Assembly: GCA_933228895.1 (NCBI GenBank)
Contig: OW121847.1
Coordinates: forward strand, 87,771,656 to 87,835,655
Length of the DNA stretch: 64,000 bases
DNA from: Platycnemis pennipes
Taxonomy: Eukaryota > Arthropoda > Insecta > Odonata > Platycnemididae
Reading direction: 5' to 3'
Shown: positions 1 through 11,404 of the stretch, in pieces
Layout: every line of letters starts with the position of its first letter
Position numbering within the stretch: position 1 is the first letter of the stretch
Made by a program: the position numbers and the translations under genes
The notes under the pieces: model-generated
Seen by the model: only the letters and a program-made list of their open reading frames with translations
Told to the model about the DNA's origin: nothing
The model's database searches: none

Positions 1-486
1 CATTGAAGCTTTGAGAAAATGGACCGTGATTTCGAGAACGTTGACAATTTTTCCAGGAAGCGTCCGTCGCTGATGGATGAACAGATGGTGGAGAGGGAGT
101 AGAGAAGAGAATGGAAGAGGAAAACAAGGGGACGCACGGGAAGAGAATGGAGTTCTGTATTCACTTTCATTTTTTCCGCATTGCCACTCTCTCTGAGCAC
201 AGAGGTCTAAACTCCCCAAACCCAGCTGACACCCGTGGACTCGCTTTTGTTTTTTATGAAACATAAATTCATTACTCCCTAGTCCTCTCACACATTCCCT
301 CCTATTCCCCTACTCTTTTTCGTCCCTCGCCAATCCTCTCTCGTCCACCAACCCTCTCCTCCACTGATGATGCCTCGAATGCCCCTTTTCCATTTGCACT
401 TTGTTATTCCTCTCTCTCTCTCTCTTCCCATCCTCGTCCATCCTCCATTCCTCTCTCCCTCTCGCCTTCTCCCTTCTCACCCATTC
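1..486. other. No gene seen; pyrimidine-rich flank with a (TC)n run
   Basis: I see no recognisable gene. The stretch from about 290 to 480 is strongly pyrimidine-rich on the + strand and contains a (TC)n microsatellite near 409-424. A 166-codon open frame that starts in this tract (401-901) has low-complexity Ser/Leu/Pro composition from the repeat and is not treated as a gene. Confidence 0.6.
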
Positions 487-770
487 GACCCCGAATTATT
501 CCGCGACCTCGGACGGGATCAATACTTTCGCGTGTCGCCGTAGCGTGACGTCAGGAACCACGGCAGCACCTCCGCTCTCCGGGGCTGCAGAGCGCGCGGC
601 GGTTCCGACGACGACGTCCGGATGTCGCCTGGGAAGAGGAGCGTGCTGCACACGATCTTCCCGGAGGAGCGTGGAAGAAGAAGGAGAAGTGGACTGGGAA
701 AGAGAGGAGCGTGGAAGTGACGGAGATAAGTTGGGCCCAGACGAGACGGAGGGATGGAGTAATGTGCCAA
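487..770. promoter_or_regulatory. CpG-dense island with a perfect CRE palindrome
   Basis: This block is much richer in CG dinucleotides than its AT-rich flanks. It contains a perfect cAMP-response-element palindrome TGACGTCA at 546-553. Such sites bind CREB/ATF-type bZIP proteins in animals. No start codon with a recognisable protein follows, so it is a candidate promoter or enhancer only. Edges are by eye. Confidence 0.4.
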
Positions 771-1088
771 TCAATTGCCCAAAGCTCCCCTCACTTCACC
801 ATCGCGCAGTCACTTTTGCAAGAGCAGTGAAAATGAGAAATTCGGCACCTTATGTTATTACCACCAAGCATAAACTTCTTCTCCTTCAAGTGTCCCAGTA
901 AATCTGTACCTTCACCAAGAGACAGGCGATGTTCCGGATATTCCCATTCTATCTGGTATCTCTACCATCTATTTGTAATAACAGCAGCTTGCCACTGACG
1001 TAGGACAGGATTCGTGACAAGAAAAAGTGACATTTTTCTCAATCGTAACCCTATTAATTTCATAGTAGTCGTTATAGTGAAGGGTAGG
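771..1088. other. No feature seen
   Basis: Moderately AT-rich sequence. I recognise no gene, repeat or regulatory element. Confidence 0.5.
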
Positions 1089-1216
1089 GCGACCGACAAC
1101 TGCAGTAATTTGCACTATTAAGGATACGTGGGTATTACGGTAGGGGTTTGAATTTTTCGGGGAACGGAGGAAGGGTGGAGTGAAACTCGGCGTCCTTGGC
1201 CTGAGCATACTCTTAG
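1089..1216 (+). repeat. Dispersed repeat family A, copy 1
   Basis: This stretch shares an ordered set of words with 24364-24475 and 62731-62846: GCGACCGACAA, then a GCRCTATTAA-like word, then GGGAACGGAGGAAGGGT, then GAGTGAAACYCGGCGTC, ending near ATACTCTTA. All three copies have the same orientation. The family is not one I can name; it may be the body or 3' end of a SINE. Divergence between copies is visible, so these are old insertions. Confidence 0.55.
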
Positions 1217-1244
1217 GCTATAGGCGACCCAATGTATTCATTAT

Positions 1245-1400
1245 TTAACGGCCCAATCCACGGGCGGAGTACTGGCCTCGAAGTATGGACTAATATGAGA
1301 ATTAAATATCTCCGCCACCGCAAGATTCGAACATGGGCCGTCTGGATGGGAGGCTATTGCTATAGCCATCACACCTACCCAATACCCTACCCTAAGTGGA
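1245..1400 (-). repeat. tRNA-derived SINE-like copy (minus strand)
   Basis: On the minus strand the sequence has a polymerase III B-box-like core, GTTCGAATC, around 1326-1334, preceded by an A-box-like GATGGCTATAGCAATAGCC region. This order and spacing resemble a tRNA-derived SINE head. It does not fold as an obvious intact tRNA, so it is not called a tRNA gene. Confidence 0.45.
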
Positions 1401-2810
1401 GAGGGAAGGAAATATACGAGGGGGAGGGGTAACTCCCCCGCTTCCTGCCCTCCCTCGCTCACTTTAAACTCCGGCTTTACTCCTCACTGACCACCGCATC
1501 GTGATCTCGCCAAAATGAATGAATCCATCAGCTTTCGCTGAACGAAGCATTCACTCCATAACGTGAAAAAAGACTGGAGTTACTGATATTTCTCAATAAG
1601 GGCAATTGAATAATTTTGATTCCCCACCATGATCGAATTCACCTCATGAGTTGATTCGGATGTACCAAATAACTTGGTTGGAATAGATTAGCTACGACCA
1701 GGCCTCAAAGTAAAATTTCAAGCGGTGTAATCTCAAAAGTACTTGGTTAAATATATCACGTTTCAATCCCAACGCATAAATTCCCTTACTATGCATTTTG
1801 TTGGGGTGGGATAGAATCCCACCCAATTTTAGTGAGAAAATACGGAATTTGTGGAGAAAGAATAGAGCAAGTAAATTCCATTGTCTCAGCAGAGAAAATG
1901 ACTTCGGTTCAGGATGCTAAGAAGAAAATTTAAAAACCTTGGCATCTAATGAAAGTTTCCTTGTCTTTCAATTCGGTCTCTCTGGAAAAAATAAACGGAA
2001 GTAGAACGCGAAAAATCATCCGTCTGCTCTCCACTTTGACTTTGAAAAAAAGAACTAGTCGCTTAGTTTTTTTTCCAAAAAATATTTTTTTTCTCGGGCA
2101 AAGTCATGTTGCTTCGTTGATGTGCTGTCATGATATTCAAGGGCTGGCATCTTCACAATGAATACTCTCTATTATTCAGTCCCATTTTATGTTGTTAGCA
2201 ATGGACCTAAACAGCTCGGTAGATGATTTTTGGTACACTATTTTAAAAGGCATAAGCAGGATATGCGGTGTATTCCTGGGACACTCTTTCCATCAATTAT
2301 TTCTTTAGCAAAAATATGTAACAAGAAATATTTATTACTATGCATTATATGTCCAAACCTACGGATTTTCCTCTCTTTTAGGGTATTTAACAGTTCTTTA
2401 TTCTAAGTGATCCATATAATTGTTTCAGTTCGAATCAGGTGTAATCCGTACACTCTTAACATGAGTCTTAAGCGCCATATTTAGAATGCATAAAAGGGCT
2501 TGCGTGGATTGTTAGAAAGCTTCCCCACATTCACTCTATAATATTGAGGAAAATAGATAAAATGTAAGCATTCGAATCCTTGTGCTTAAGGAACGTATCA
2601 TTTTATTAAGTGCGATTGGAAGCATAACTTACATTTAAGCACTTACTGGATAATCTTTGGCATTATCTCATCACGTACTTTGGACTTTAACTGAATGATA
2701 TCAACTACTTAAGCATTTAGTCGTCACGAGATGCATGGATGAATAGGAAAATAATCGCGCTTCACAAGAAAATTTATGATTTCAGCCAAGCGTCAGCCAT
2801 AGGTATCGTG
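1401..2810. other. No gene seen; one short hairpin
   Basis: AT-rich, apparently unique sequence. The only structure noted is a short inverted repeat at 1801-1826, with arms TTGGGGTGGGAT and ATCCCACCCAA separated by three bases. I assign no function to it. Confidence 0.55.
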
Positions 2811-3110
2811 TGTCGTCGGATTTTCTCTTCCTTTTTCAGAGAACATGTTGGTAGAGGGGAGGGAAAACGAGGAGACTTTCGGTGCACACAACCGGCTCCC
2901 CCTCAGCTCGATTTCCGCGTTGGGGGAGCGGAAAATAAACATACACGGCACTTGTTGTGTGCGGCGGGCGAAGAGAAACGTACGCTGCTCCGTCCGAGTC
3001 GTCCTCCGAGATTAAGTTTGCCGAAGACGACGGACGAGTCGTTCCTCCGCACGAGGATTGCAAAACGAAGGCATGAAAATAAACCTCGAGGAGAATAAGT
3101 CTCCAGCTCG
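2811..3110. promoter_or_regulatory. CpG-rich patch
   Basis: CG dinucleotides are dense here compared with both flanks, for example around 2960-3060. A 119-codon open frame on the + strand has arginine- and proline-rich composition typical of translated GC-rich noncoding DNA and was not accepted as a gene. Confidence 0.3.
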
Positions 3111-3779
3111 GGTTTTCCTCACTCCGTACACTAAGCCTGAAACCTCTGGAAAGAAAGGAATTAGCTCGGGTGGAGATTAGGTTTCCATGCGGAGGGATGT
3201 CGCTAAGGAATCGTGCGTAGCGATACAGCTTGCTCGTTCAGTGTTTGAAAGCATTGCATTGAATAGAGTCCATGCAAGAAGCCTTTTTTATTTTTTTTCC
3301 GATCAGATACTTAAAAATACTCATAAAAGATATGCACAAATAATTCTCCAAGACTGTTTAAATGGAAAAAAATTCCGACCGAAATAAGCACATTTTAAAT
3401 TACTAACATATGCCGCCATGTTGATGGAACTAGAAATGTGATGTCAGTGTTCTTGCATCGTCCAGGGAATATAGAAGGAAATACACTAGAAAAGGGGGAA
3501 TGGCACATATTACGCTTTACATTTTGCTTCTCATCAAAACTCAATAATTATCAATACAAATCATAATCTCGAAAGTCCAAGAGATTAGAATAGTATCATT
3601 TAGGTCACAAAGATAGAACAGTAGCAGAATGAGACTTTTAAGTAGCTCTAATAACCAAGACAGCCAAGTATCACATCGTCTAGTTCAACCTAATTCTTAA
3701 GCAATCAAAATAACAATACCATAAAAGGGCTTCAAACCTATAACATATTTGGATTGTCAGGTCAGCGCATTGCAGACCT
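3111..3779. other. No feature seen
   Basis: AT-rich sequence without a recognisable gene or repeat. Confidence 0.5.
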
Positions 3780-4440
3780 GACTAACGCGAGTGGCGTGGA
3801 AAGATTCGCTGAAGCGTTAGGCGCGAAAGAGAATCCAAGCCATGATTAGCACCGGTGAAAGAATCAACTGACCAAGAGGAAAATGCGTAGTTGATTCCCT
3901 TGCCGCCCAAATGAACAATCCGCGCATTCGAGAAGGCGAGGAAGGGTAGAGATTTTTTTGGGAAAATATTATGCGCTCGGGGAACTGTTGCGCCGCGATG
4001 CTCCCCCTATAACGGCCTGGCACGGACGAGGCGTGCGTCATTAAGTTCGCTTGCGTGACGCCATTAACCCTCTAGGAACCCACCCCAGTTTGGAGCGCGG
4101 GCTTGGATTGCGGAGAAAGTAGAAAAACTCCCTCCACCCCCCAAACTACTATCCCTTCACTCCTCCGGTAACACCGCGACGCACGCGCGAGGCCATGAAA
4201 AGGATGAACACAAACGCGAGTCGTTCTTTTTTTTTAACATTAATGGCGCTCCCATCTGAGAGACGAAGAAAGGGCGAAGGGGGAGGTCGGGGTGCATTTT
4301 ATTTCACGCCCGACGCCGTAAACGATGAGCCATTATCAACCCTAGCCTCCGCTTCTGCGTTCGGCCGAGGCGGCGGATTGGATGAAACGACGGGACTCCC
4401 TCTCCCGTCACCCTGGGTGGAGTGATTTGCGTACGTCTCC
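3780..4440. promoter_or_regulatory. CpG-rich patch
   Basis: CpG-dense, with poly-C/T and G-rich runs near 4120-4150 and 4260-4290. No recognisable coding frame. Candidate regulatory island only. Confidence 0.3.
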
Positions 4441-4499
4441 GCAGTAGTAGCGCTAGAAGTGGATTTCAAGGTACAAAGGTTATATACCACCGTCTAGCC

Positions 4500-4690
4500 T
4501 AACTTAATCCTGCCGGCCATGGCAGTCAGGTCGGTAACGCGCTGGCGTGGAAACCGAAAGATTGTGGCTTTGGATTCCTCCCAGTCCATGGCTATTGTGT
4601 TCATCCCAGCATTATGTCCTTATGCTATACTGCGGAATATAACTTTAGTCGTTTGAGCCCCTAAAAATCCAACACTACTACAATTAGCTT
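4500..4690 (+). repeat. tRNA-derived SINE-like copy
   Basis: A tRNA-like head with degraded promoter boxes is followed by a body containing CATGGCTATTGTGTTCATCCC and ending near TTTAGTCGTTTGAGCCCCTAAA. The body matches in layout the copy at 11100-11252, which ends CTTAGCCGTTAAGCGCCTAAA. I infer the same SINE family, diverged. Confidence 0.4.
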
Positions 4691-5044
4691 ATCCTAAGTC
4701 TAAGTCTAACGCAAACACAGTGTCAACAGACACACCCATGTTCATGGCGGACCCGAGAACTTTGCATTGTGTGACCGGTGCGGAAGTGAACTCACTACCA
4801 CGACCACGTACCGACTTTATGACACCTCCGAGTAGGTCAGATAATCGCTGGAAGTTACAGTTTGAAAGCTAAATCGAGAGACAGGATGGAGACAGAGGGC
4901 AAGAGGGATTTGTAATTGGCGAATAATACTGGAATACTTCTTGTTCTTATTACTAGGTACGATTTCACCCTTCTCAGCCTCTAGGCGTCGCCAGCACTTT
5001 TCATATGGCAAAATCCTATAAAAATTGGCCGCGGATGTCAAATT

Positions 5045-5172
5045 CAAACTGGTTGTCCGGGCTCCTTTGGTAGTATGGGTTTGAACCCCGTCTTTGGCAT
5101 GGTTGTAGTTCTTGTCTTAGAATTAAGCCGAGGTTAGATAGTACCATAATACGTTAGCCGTTAGAATAACTC
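5045..5172 (+). repeat. tRNA-derived SINE-like copy
   Basis: It contains a B-box-like GGGTTTGAACCCCG followed by GGCATGGTTGTAGTTCTTGT and a distal GTTAGCCGTTAGAA. This is the same order (B box, CATGG-T-TTGT, TAGCCGTT) seen at 4500 and 11100. No intact tRNA cloverleaf is evident. Confidence 0.45.
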
Positions 5173-6410
5173 AACGCTATTTCTGTAGGAATCTAACTGT
5201 AACCGATGGTGGACATTACGCAATAAACCTAAAATGAGCAAATGGAAAAAAAAGACCTGACTCCGGGTTAATATTCCCCAACGATTCACTATTAAATTCA
5301 TTTTAAAAGATTCTCGTAAGTTTTCAATTCCCTTGCAGCATTTTGCTGACTTATCAAAATGGCATTTTACAGTTAGTTTGCTCAATCGTTGATGCAAGCT
5401 ATTACATGTAATTCACAAAAAACTCGCTAATTAAACGATCTCGCTAGTTACTGCTAGCATCCAATGTATTCTATACCTATTCAAACTATCGTAGTAAAAA
5501 ATAGAATGCTGGAATCACGAGTTAAGAGTTATTATTAACTGATGTAAGGGGGCTACAAACCGTATAATGTGCATGAGTATCACAATAACATCGATTCGGG
5601 ACCAAACATTAATGAAAGTTTTATGCCCACTGAAATACTCTAAGATTCGAACTTTTAACTCACTATCATGCTGTAAGCTGAATATATTTCAATATGATTA
5701 TGAATTGGATAGCAAATAGAAACCCTGTAACAAATAAAGTATCGAAATAGAAATATACATCTCCTCTACATGCCAGAAGTTTTGAGGGAGATTGTTAATG
5801 GCGAGTTTGACAGCATAATTGCTAAAATCATCAAGCTACTCGAAAAGGATTTTTATATTCACCACAGATAATACTGAAGTATTAATTCAATTTTAATGGT
5901 GGCAATTCATATGAGCACTCGCGTTCTCGCAATCGGTTGCGCAGAATAATTACGCATGAGAGTTTCCCAAATCTCTATTAGCAACACCAGTAGAAGTTCT
6001 TACGCGTGTATAGAAATATATTCCACTCCAAATTCGAATCCCAACCTTGGTAGATATTTTTAAGATGACCACCTTTTAAATTGATACCCGTTTTAAATAG
6101 CATTTCAAGTGTAGTATTCCATCTATCGGATGAACTTTGAAACGATAAGCTTTTGTCAACTTTCGTTAACTGTGAGATAGTGCTGATGATAGGTTTAATT
6201 CCACTCTCAATACTCAATCATTTAAGAAATATTTCCTAGGTAGAAAAAAAACATACTATCCTTTTATAGCACCAATGACGCCAACAGCCGGTCAGCTTTC
6301 CTAATAAAACCGATTCCTATCCTTGATTACGTCAATTTAAATGTCGTTGAGGTCATCCCCTTGACGAGTTTGTTGCAAACAAATCCCCCTAGACCAGAAT
6401 AGATTCTATA
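5173..6410. other. No feature seen
   Basis: AT-rich and apparently unique. Short open frames here have no recognisable composition or motif. Confidence 0.55.
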
Positions 6411-7690
6411 TTCGCGAGACCGGAGAAAGCCTCGAAATGCAAATGATAATTTCCCGAGGTCGAGAGAAGCGGCGTGTGATGGTGGGGCCACCGTCCCATC
6501 ACAAAGAGAAAGAAGTTTCGAAAACAAACGCGTGAGCCGGTGGGCGAGTCCGCGTGCTCGGAAATGGAATAAAAGAGAACGTTGGGCGTCATCCCTTTGT
6601 GTGCCAGTGTGCTACGGAGGGAGGGAGAGAAAGGGGGGGAGGGTAGACGAGGAGAAGTCTCAGAAAAAGGTGTGGGTGAGGGGTGAGGATGATGGAGTTG
6701 AGAACGAACCGAGGAGAAAGAGAGAGAATGGACCCGGTGATTTGCTGAGACGTTCCAGGATTCCTAGAAGAGGGGGAGGACACATCAAGAGAAGGCCGGG
6801 AGGATCGAGGGAGGGAGAGGAGTTTAGTGGAGCAAGCGAGAGGTCTCATCCCACGCACGGCGCGCATCTAGCCGGCTACTAAAGAATTTTACGAGGAAGG
6901 ACGTCGGGGGAATGGAAATGGAGACGAAAAAAAATAAAGGTGGCATTGTGAGGCATCGGCGGGTCGCGAGTTTGGGAAGGGTGAGTGAGTCGGGAGGAAA
7001 TGGAGGAAAAAAGGATCGGGAAGGATGAATCATAAAAAGGGGGATGATGGAAAATCGGGAAAGGATACCGAAGAAAAGGAGAAGCGAAAAATAATAGAAT
7101 GGGAGAGAGATACTGAGAGGAAGAAAAAAAATCGGGATGGAGAGAGGAAAAAAAGAACCTCGATATGCGCTGCGAAGACTTCATTTGTGAGGAATCGGGA
7201 CCATCTTACTCTCAACACGCGGCCGTAAAAGTGATGGATGGGCGGGACCGAATAGGATTTGTTTGGCATAAATTGAGACCGTGGGAGCGGGGGAGGGAGA
7301 GAGGAGGAGAGGCGGTGAGGAAGACGCCGCACAGCATCTCACGCACCTCTCGGGCGGCCGGAGTCACCCCGGGATCCCACCCCGCGAGGCGGCCAAGAAG
7401 GCGATAATAAAACAGATAAATTACGGGACGCGGCAAAACATTCGGGAGAGGAAGCGAGCGACCGGGATACAAATGACGAGGGCGGTAAAGGGGTGGGGAA
7501 GGAAAGAGGTCGGTGGCGGTGGGCAAACAAAAGCCTTTGGCGCGGAGGTGTCGCGAGAAGAGAGAGAGAGAGAGAGAAAGAATTACGAGTGGAGGGCGCG
7601 AAAAAATGGGGAGAGTCAGCGATGGGAACAGAGGAAAATGAGTAAATAAAAAAAAACGCACTGGGAGAGATTACGGGACGCGATGCGTGA
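6411..7690. promoter_or_regulatory. GC/CpG-rich island with long purine-biased strand
   Basis: About 1.2 kb of CpG-containing, GC-rich sequence. From about 6590 to 7660 the + strand is strongly purine-biased, with many GGGAGAGG and GAGAGA words and a (GA)n run at about 7560-7578. The overlapping long open frames on both strands are repetitive Arg/Glu/Gly or Ser/Pro/Leu and look like composition artefacts. GAGA-rich islands of this sort can be GAGA-factor or Polycomb/Trithorax targets in insects; that is inference. Confidence 0.4.
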
Positions 7691-8920
7691 CGGGGGTTAG
7701 TGGTGTCTGAACCGTGCGCTGTCCGACATTTTTAGTGTAGCGACGTCAACCTGTTTTTGTCAACCACGAAGATTTTTATATGGGTATTCCACATGCGGAG
7801 GATAAAAAAAGTAGGTATGTACTACCTTAAAGCGCAGGAATCTACCGAGATTCTTTGTCGCTGAAATAGCTTTAGACGTTCGCTGCGAGCACAAAAATCG
7901 ATTGTTTGGCAACGAAGACATATTTTACAGAAATACATTTTCGATAGCAACAGTCTTAATAACAATTATTATTACTCATCTCAAATTATAAGATTTTGAA
8001 CTGCAGCTGCTAAGCCTTACCACACCGTCTACAGGGTGGCTCTTAACCGTTTCGACTGCTAACACTCCTTGAATTCTCGTAATACGTATGTTTTCACGCC
8101 CCCTCACAAAAAATTCGACTTTTTACTCCCTAAAGAGAATAGATGAAATAATTTCCGGCGAGATATGGCGGAAGTTTTTCATTACTGATAAATTATAAGA
8201 TACGGATAAACTATACGGTACTTACTGTGGAGTCCACTGAGGTCTTTCATTTATCCCTATAGAGAAAAATAATTAGACTTGCTACCCAATAAACATGCAT
8301 ATGCAATTTAATCAATGATAATATTCTGTTGTTATATCAATGTACTGGGTTAATTTCCAAATCTTCACAAGAAATCATTATTACGCCGTTGGTTTTGCAA
8401 CTATGTACCTTGCAGACGATATCTTTTTACCACAACGTCTCGCACCCCCATAAGAAGCGTCTTCCACTCCAGAGATGCTAGCATCCCTATTTAAGAACAA
8501 CCACCAATATAACTTATTCTGAGCTTAAACTTAAACCAAAAGAACTTTTTTGACAGTAATTATAAAAAAATACCCTCGTGACTAACTTGTTTTCGTTCAC
8601 TAAGCATTCACGGTTTCGGCTGTTAGGGTAGTCAGTAACTAAATGTGATCAAGAGACAAAATATGATCTTTAAACACCCTTTCCCGAAGAGGGATTTGAA
8701 GCTATGCACTGTATGGCCGATTTGTAATCTACCTGACTGATGAAGTTGGCCTGACGACACTTCCTGCAACTCAGAGCAGAACGCAACTGTAGCGCCGTGC
8801 CTTAAAATGTTACGTAAGCTCGGTAACCCTCGGGTGCCACCTTGGCACGAAATTAACAATCCATCTTCGTCCTCCCACACGATTTGCCGTGGGAACGAAT
8901 GGATTTCACGCTGAACTAGA
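7691..8920. other. No feature seen
   Basis: AT-rich and mostly unique. A 117-codon minus-strand open frame at 8632-8985 has no domain I recognise. Confidence 0.5.
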
Positions 8921-9330
8921 AAGAAAGGGCGAGAAAAGAACTCGAGTTTTCGAGAACTTCTTTTTGCCGCCCGCCCACGGCGCAAATCGCACGCCCACCT
9001 GCTCCCGCAGACGATGCGGAGGACTCGGGGGTGACTCGGGAAACGTTTAAGTGCACCTCGCGTTTCTTTTTTCGATTTTAATGGAGAAGAAGTGCAAGAA
9101 ATACGATGCGACGAATGGGTCGAGAGAGAGAGAGAGATATATGTATCTGTGAGAGAGAGCCTGCAGTTGGATACGTTCCCGACCTCCGCACAACGATTTG
9201 CAGCCTATAGAGCGCGCGTGGGAGTTCCGCGGGCAAACACTGAAACGCCTAATTAGTCCCGGAGGTCATCAAGGGCGGAACGGCAAAACGGAAAAGCGAA
9301 AGAAATGGCGAAGAAAGAAAATTCTATGCG
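8921..9330. promoter_or_regulatory. CpG-rich patch with (GA)n repeat
   Basis: CpG-dense stretch containing a (GA)n microsatellite near 9122-9136 and a second GAGAGAGAG run near 9151-9159. Candidate regulatory island. No gene recognised. Confidence 0.3.
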
Positions 9331-10200
9331 TCTCCTTTATGTTTCCATGCTTAGTTAACATTGAATCACATTTTATCTTGGGCTGTCACCGAGATCGTGT
9401 AAACGTAAGTATGAACAGTCGAACCGAACAGTGGTTCTTCCAGGTTATTCCCGATATTATATTTAAATAAGTAACTATACCATACTCGTTATAGCTCATT
9501 TTCCGATAATTCTATCCCCTGCATGCTGAAAATGGAATTGTGTAGGTCGTTGACAGACGGTCTGCGTATACATCCACACAATACATCCACCGCAAAAGTG
9601 TGTGGCACATGGTGACTCCGTACCAGTCATATCATGCTTTACCTTCTTTTACAAATAAACAGTCCTAATGTAATTAACGGATAACATTATCGGTTTCACT
9701 GCATTGAAAATTGTCGGATGAAAAGGGTTTATCGGGCGACGAAACAATTTCTTCTTAGGCGATGTTTAAGACACTCGGCAGCCATACGTAGATAATGAGG
9801 TATAGGTAATATTTTACCTAGTTTTTATAGCTAGGCCAACACAATTCCTAAATAAAACATGGCTTTTATACATAGAATACAACTTATGATTTTGTCCTTA
9901 CGTCATGCGTAAAAGATACTGAGTTCTGTGCAGGCATGACATAAACATTAAATCAACATTACCTTTCCTAATTATCCCTTCTCTAGCTTACTAATAATCT
10001 CTTATTTTCCTTACTGTTTACGAGAAAATTGCATTCTAATCTTCTTTTACTCAGTCTCTTCTTTCTTTTTAATTTTATCTTTTTGATATGACCGACCAAA
10101 GTTTGCTGGAAATTTTATTATAACTTTGACAACTTCGGAACACAAGTGCTCTTATATTTACGCCAGATATTCAGCACAAAACGTCAAACTATGATCTGAT
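9331..10200. other. No feature seen
   Basis: AT-rich sequence without recognisable genes or repeats. Confidence 0.5.
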
Positions 10201-10620
10201 GGTGTTTTCCACACGAATTATTGTAACATTCCGAGTATTCTTTCTCGCCGGAACAAAGAGGGAGAGGGAGAGAGGGATGGAGGGAATGAGGCAGATGCGG
10301 GAGAATATGGCGACGCTCTACGAACGATTCCGGAGAAATTACGCCGTCGCACTATCAATCACGGGACTCGCGGCGGAGCTTCCGAAATTAACGAATAACG
10401 ATCCACTCCACGCACTATCGCTGCGGAGATCTCTCTCTCTCTCACACACACATCGCTCGTCGTTTAATTAACGTCTCCAGACCGAAACAACACCACCCGT
10501 TCCCCGATTCGCTCATTCGAAGGCACAGGCGTCACCTTATACCTCCTCTGCAATCGCTCGCTTCGAATAACCCCTTATAATTTCGAGCAAACACAGCCAT
10601 TGTGTCAAGCGGGAATGGAA
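10201..10620. promoter_or_regulatory. CpG-rich patch with GA, CT and CA microsatellites
   Basis: GA-rich words at 10257-10285 flank a CpG-dense core. A (TC)n(AC)n compound microsatellite lies near 10432-10450, followed by TTTAATTAACG at about 10463-10473, which contains a homeodomain-type TTAATTAA core. Candidate enhancer by composition only. Confidence 0.3.
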
Positions 10621-11095
10621 ACACACATGCACAAAAACAGCAGGCCGGGAGATGGATCCAGTTTCTCGACTACCATCTTCACAGGGATCAATAACAGTGG
10701 CCGACTGAAGCTGATCCGCAAGGCTTTAATGAGTAGCTTATGTATGCACTTAATCCTCTTGCTTCATTATATATGCGTAAATTTTGCGATATGTTATCCT
10801 GGGGAATTGAGACGATGAATGCGCGGAAGAGAAGTAGAATAACTAGCGACGAATGAAGCCATTAGTGAATAAACATTACAAAATCACAAACAAAAATACC
10901 ATTTTGTCGAAGGAATCATCCGCTAAGAGTGGGAGACGCAAGAGCGAAGAGTAGGTGAGGAAAGACAAGTAGCAGCAAAAATAATATTTCAGAAGCTTGA
11001 AATTTAATGCCCGAAGTGTAATGTATTGAATAATAATTCAGTACTTAGGGGCTCGCAACTCCTAAGGTTTTATCTTACTGTTGAATTGAACCTAA
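10621..11095. other. No feature seen
   Basis: AT-rich, nothing recognised. Confidence 0.45.
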
Positions 11096-11099
11096 GGCC

Positions 11100-11252
11100 G
11101 GACGTTGTGACCAGTTAGGTCGCTGGCCTGATAACCAAAAGTTGCAGGTTCGAATCCCGCTAAGAGCATGGATGTTGCGTTTTTCCCAGGAATAAGGTGT
11201 TAGAATATACGGCGCTATACAACCTTAGCCGTTAAGCGCCTAAAACCTAAGA
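11100..11252 (+). repeat. tRNA-derived SINE copy
   Basis: An A-box-like AGTTAGGTCGCTGGCC lies near 11115-11130 and a clear B box, GGTTCGAATCC, near 11147-11157, at normal pol III spacing. The tRNA-like head is followed by GCATGGATGTTGCGTTTTTC and ends near CTTAGCCGTTAAGCGCCTAAA. It is the best-preserved copy of the family also seen at 4500, 5045 and 22715. Confidence 0.6.
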
Positions 11253-11404
11253 TCACGATTGCCTAAGACAAGCTCAACCTCCATGTCCAAGGGAGACCTT
11301 TGGGTTGCCAGACCGGTGTGCTACTGAACTGCCTATCGTGGCCGGAAAATATAATGTTAACGAATAATAAACAGGAAGATAAAATAGATGGACTGCGTAA
11401 ATCA

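Noticed and set aside
401..901. 166-codon + strand open frame
   Set aside because: It starts in a TC microsatellite and continues through a CpG island; composition explains its length.
1801..1826. Hairpin as a transcription terminator
   Set aside because: The window is eukaryotic; rho-independent-style hairpins have no meaning here.
7212..7661. 149-codon minus-strand frame and its overlapping plus-strand frame
   Set aside because: Both read through the same purine-biased tract and are low-complexity on either strand.
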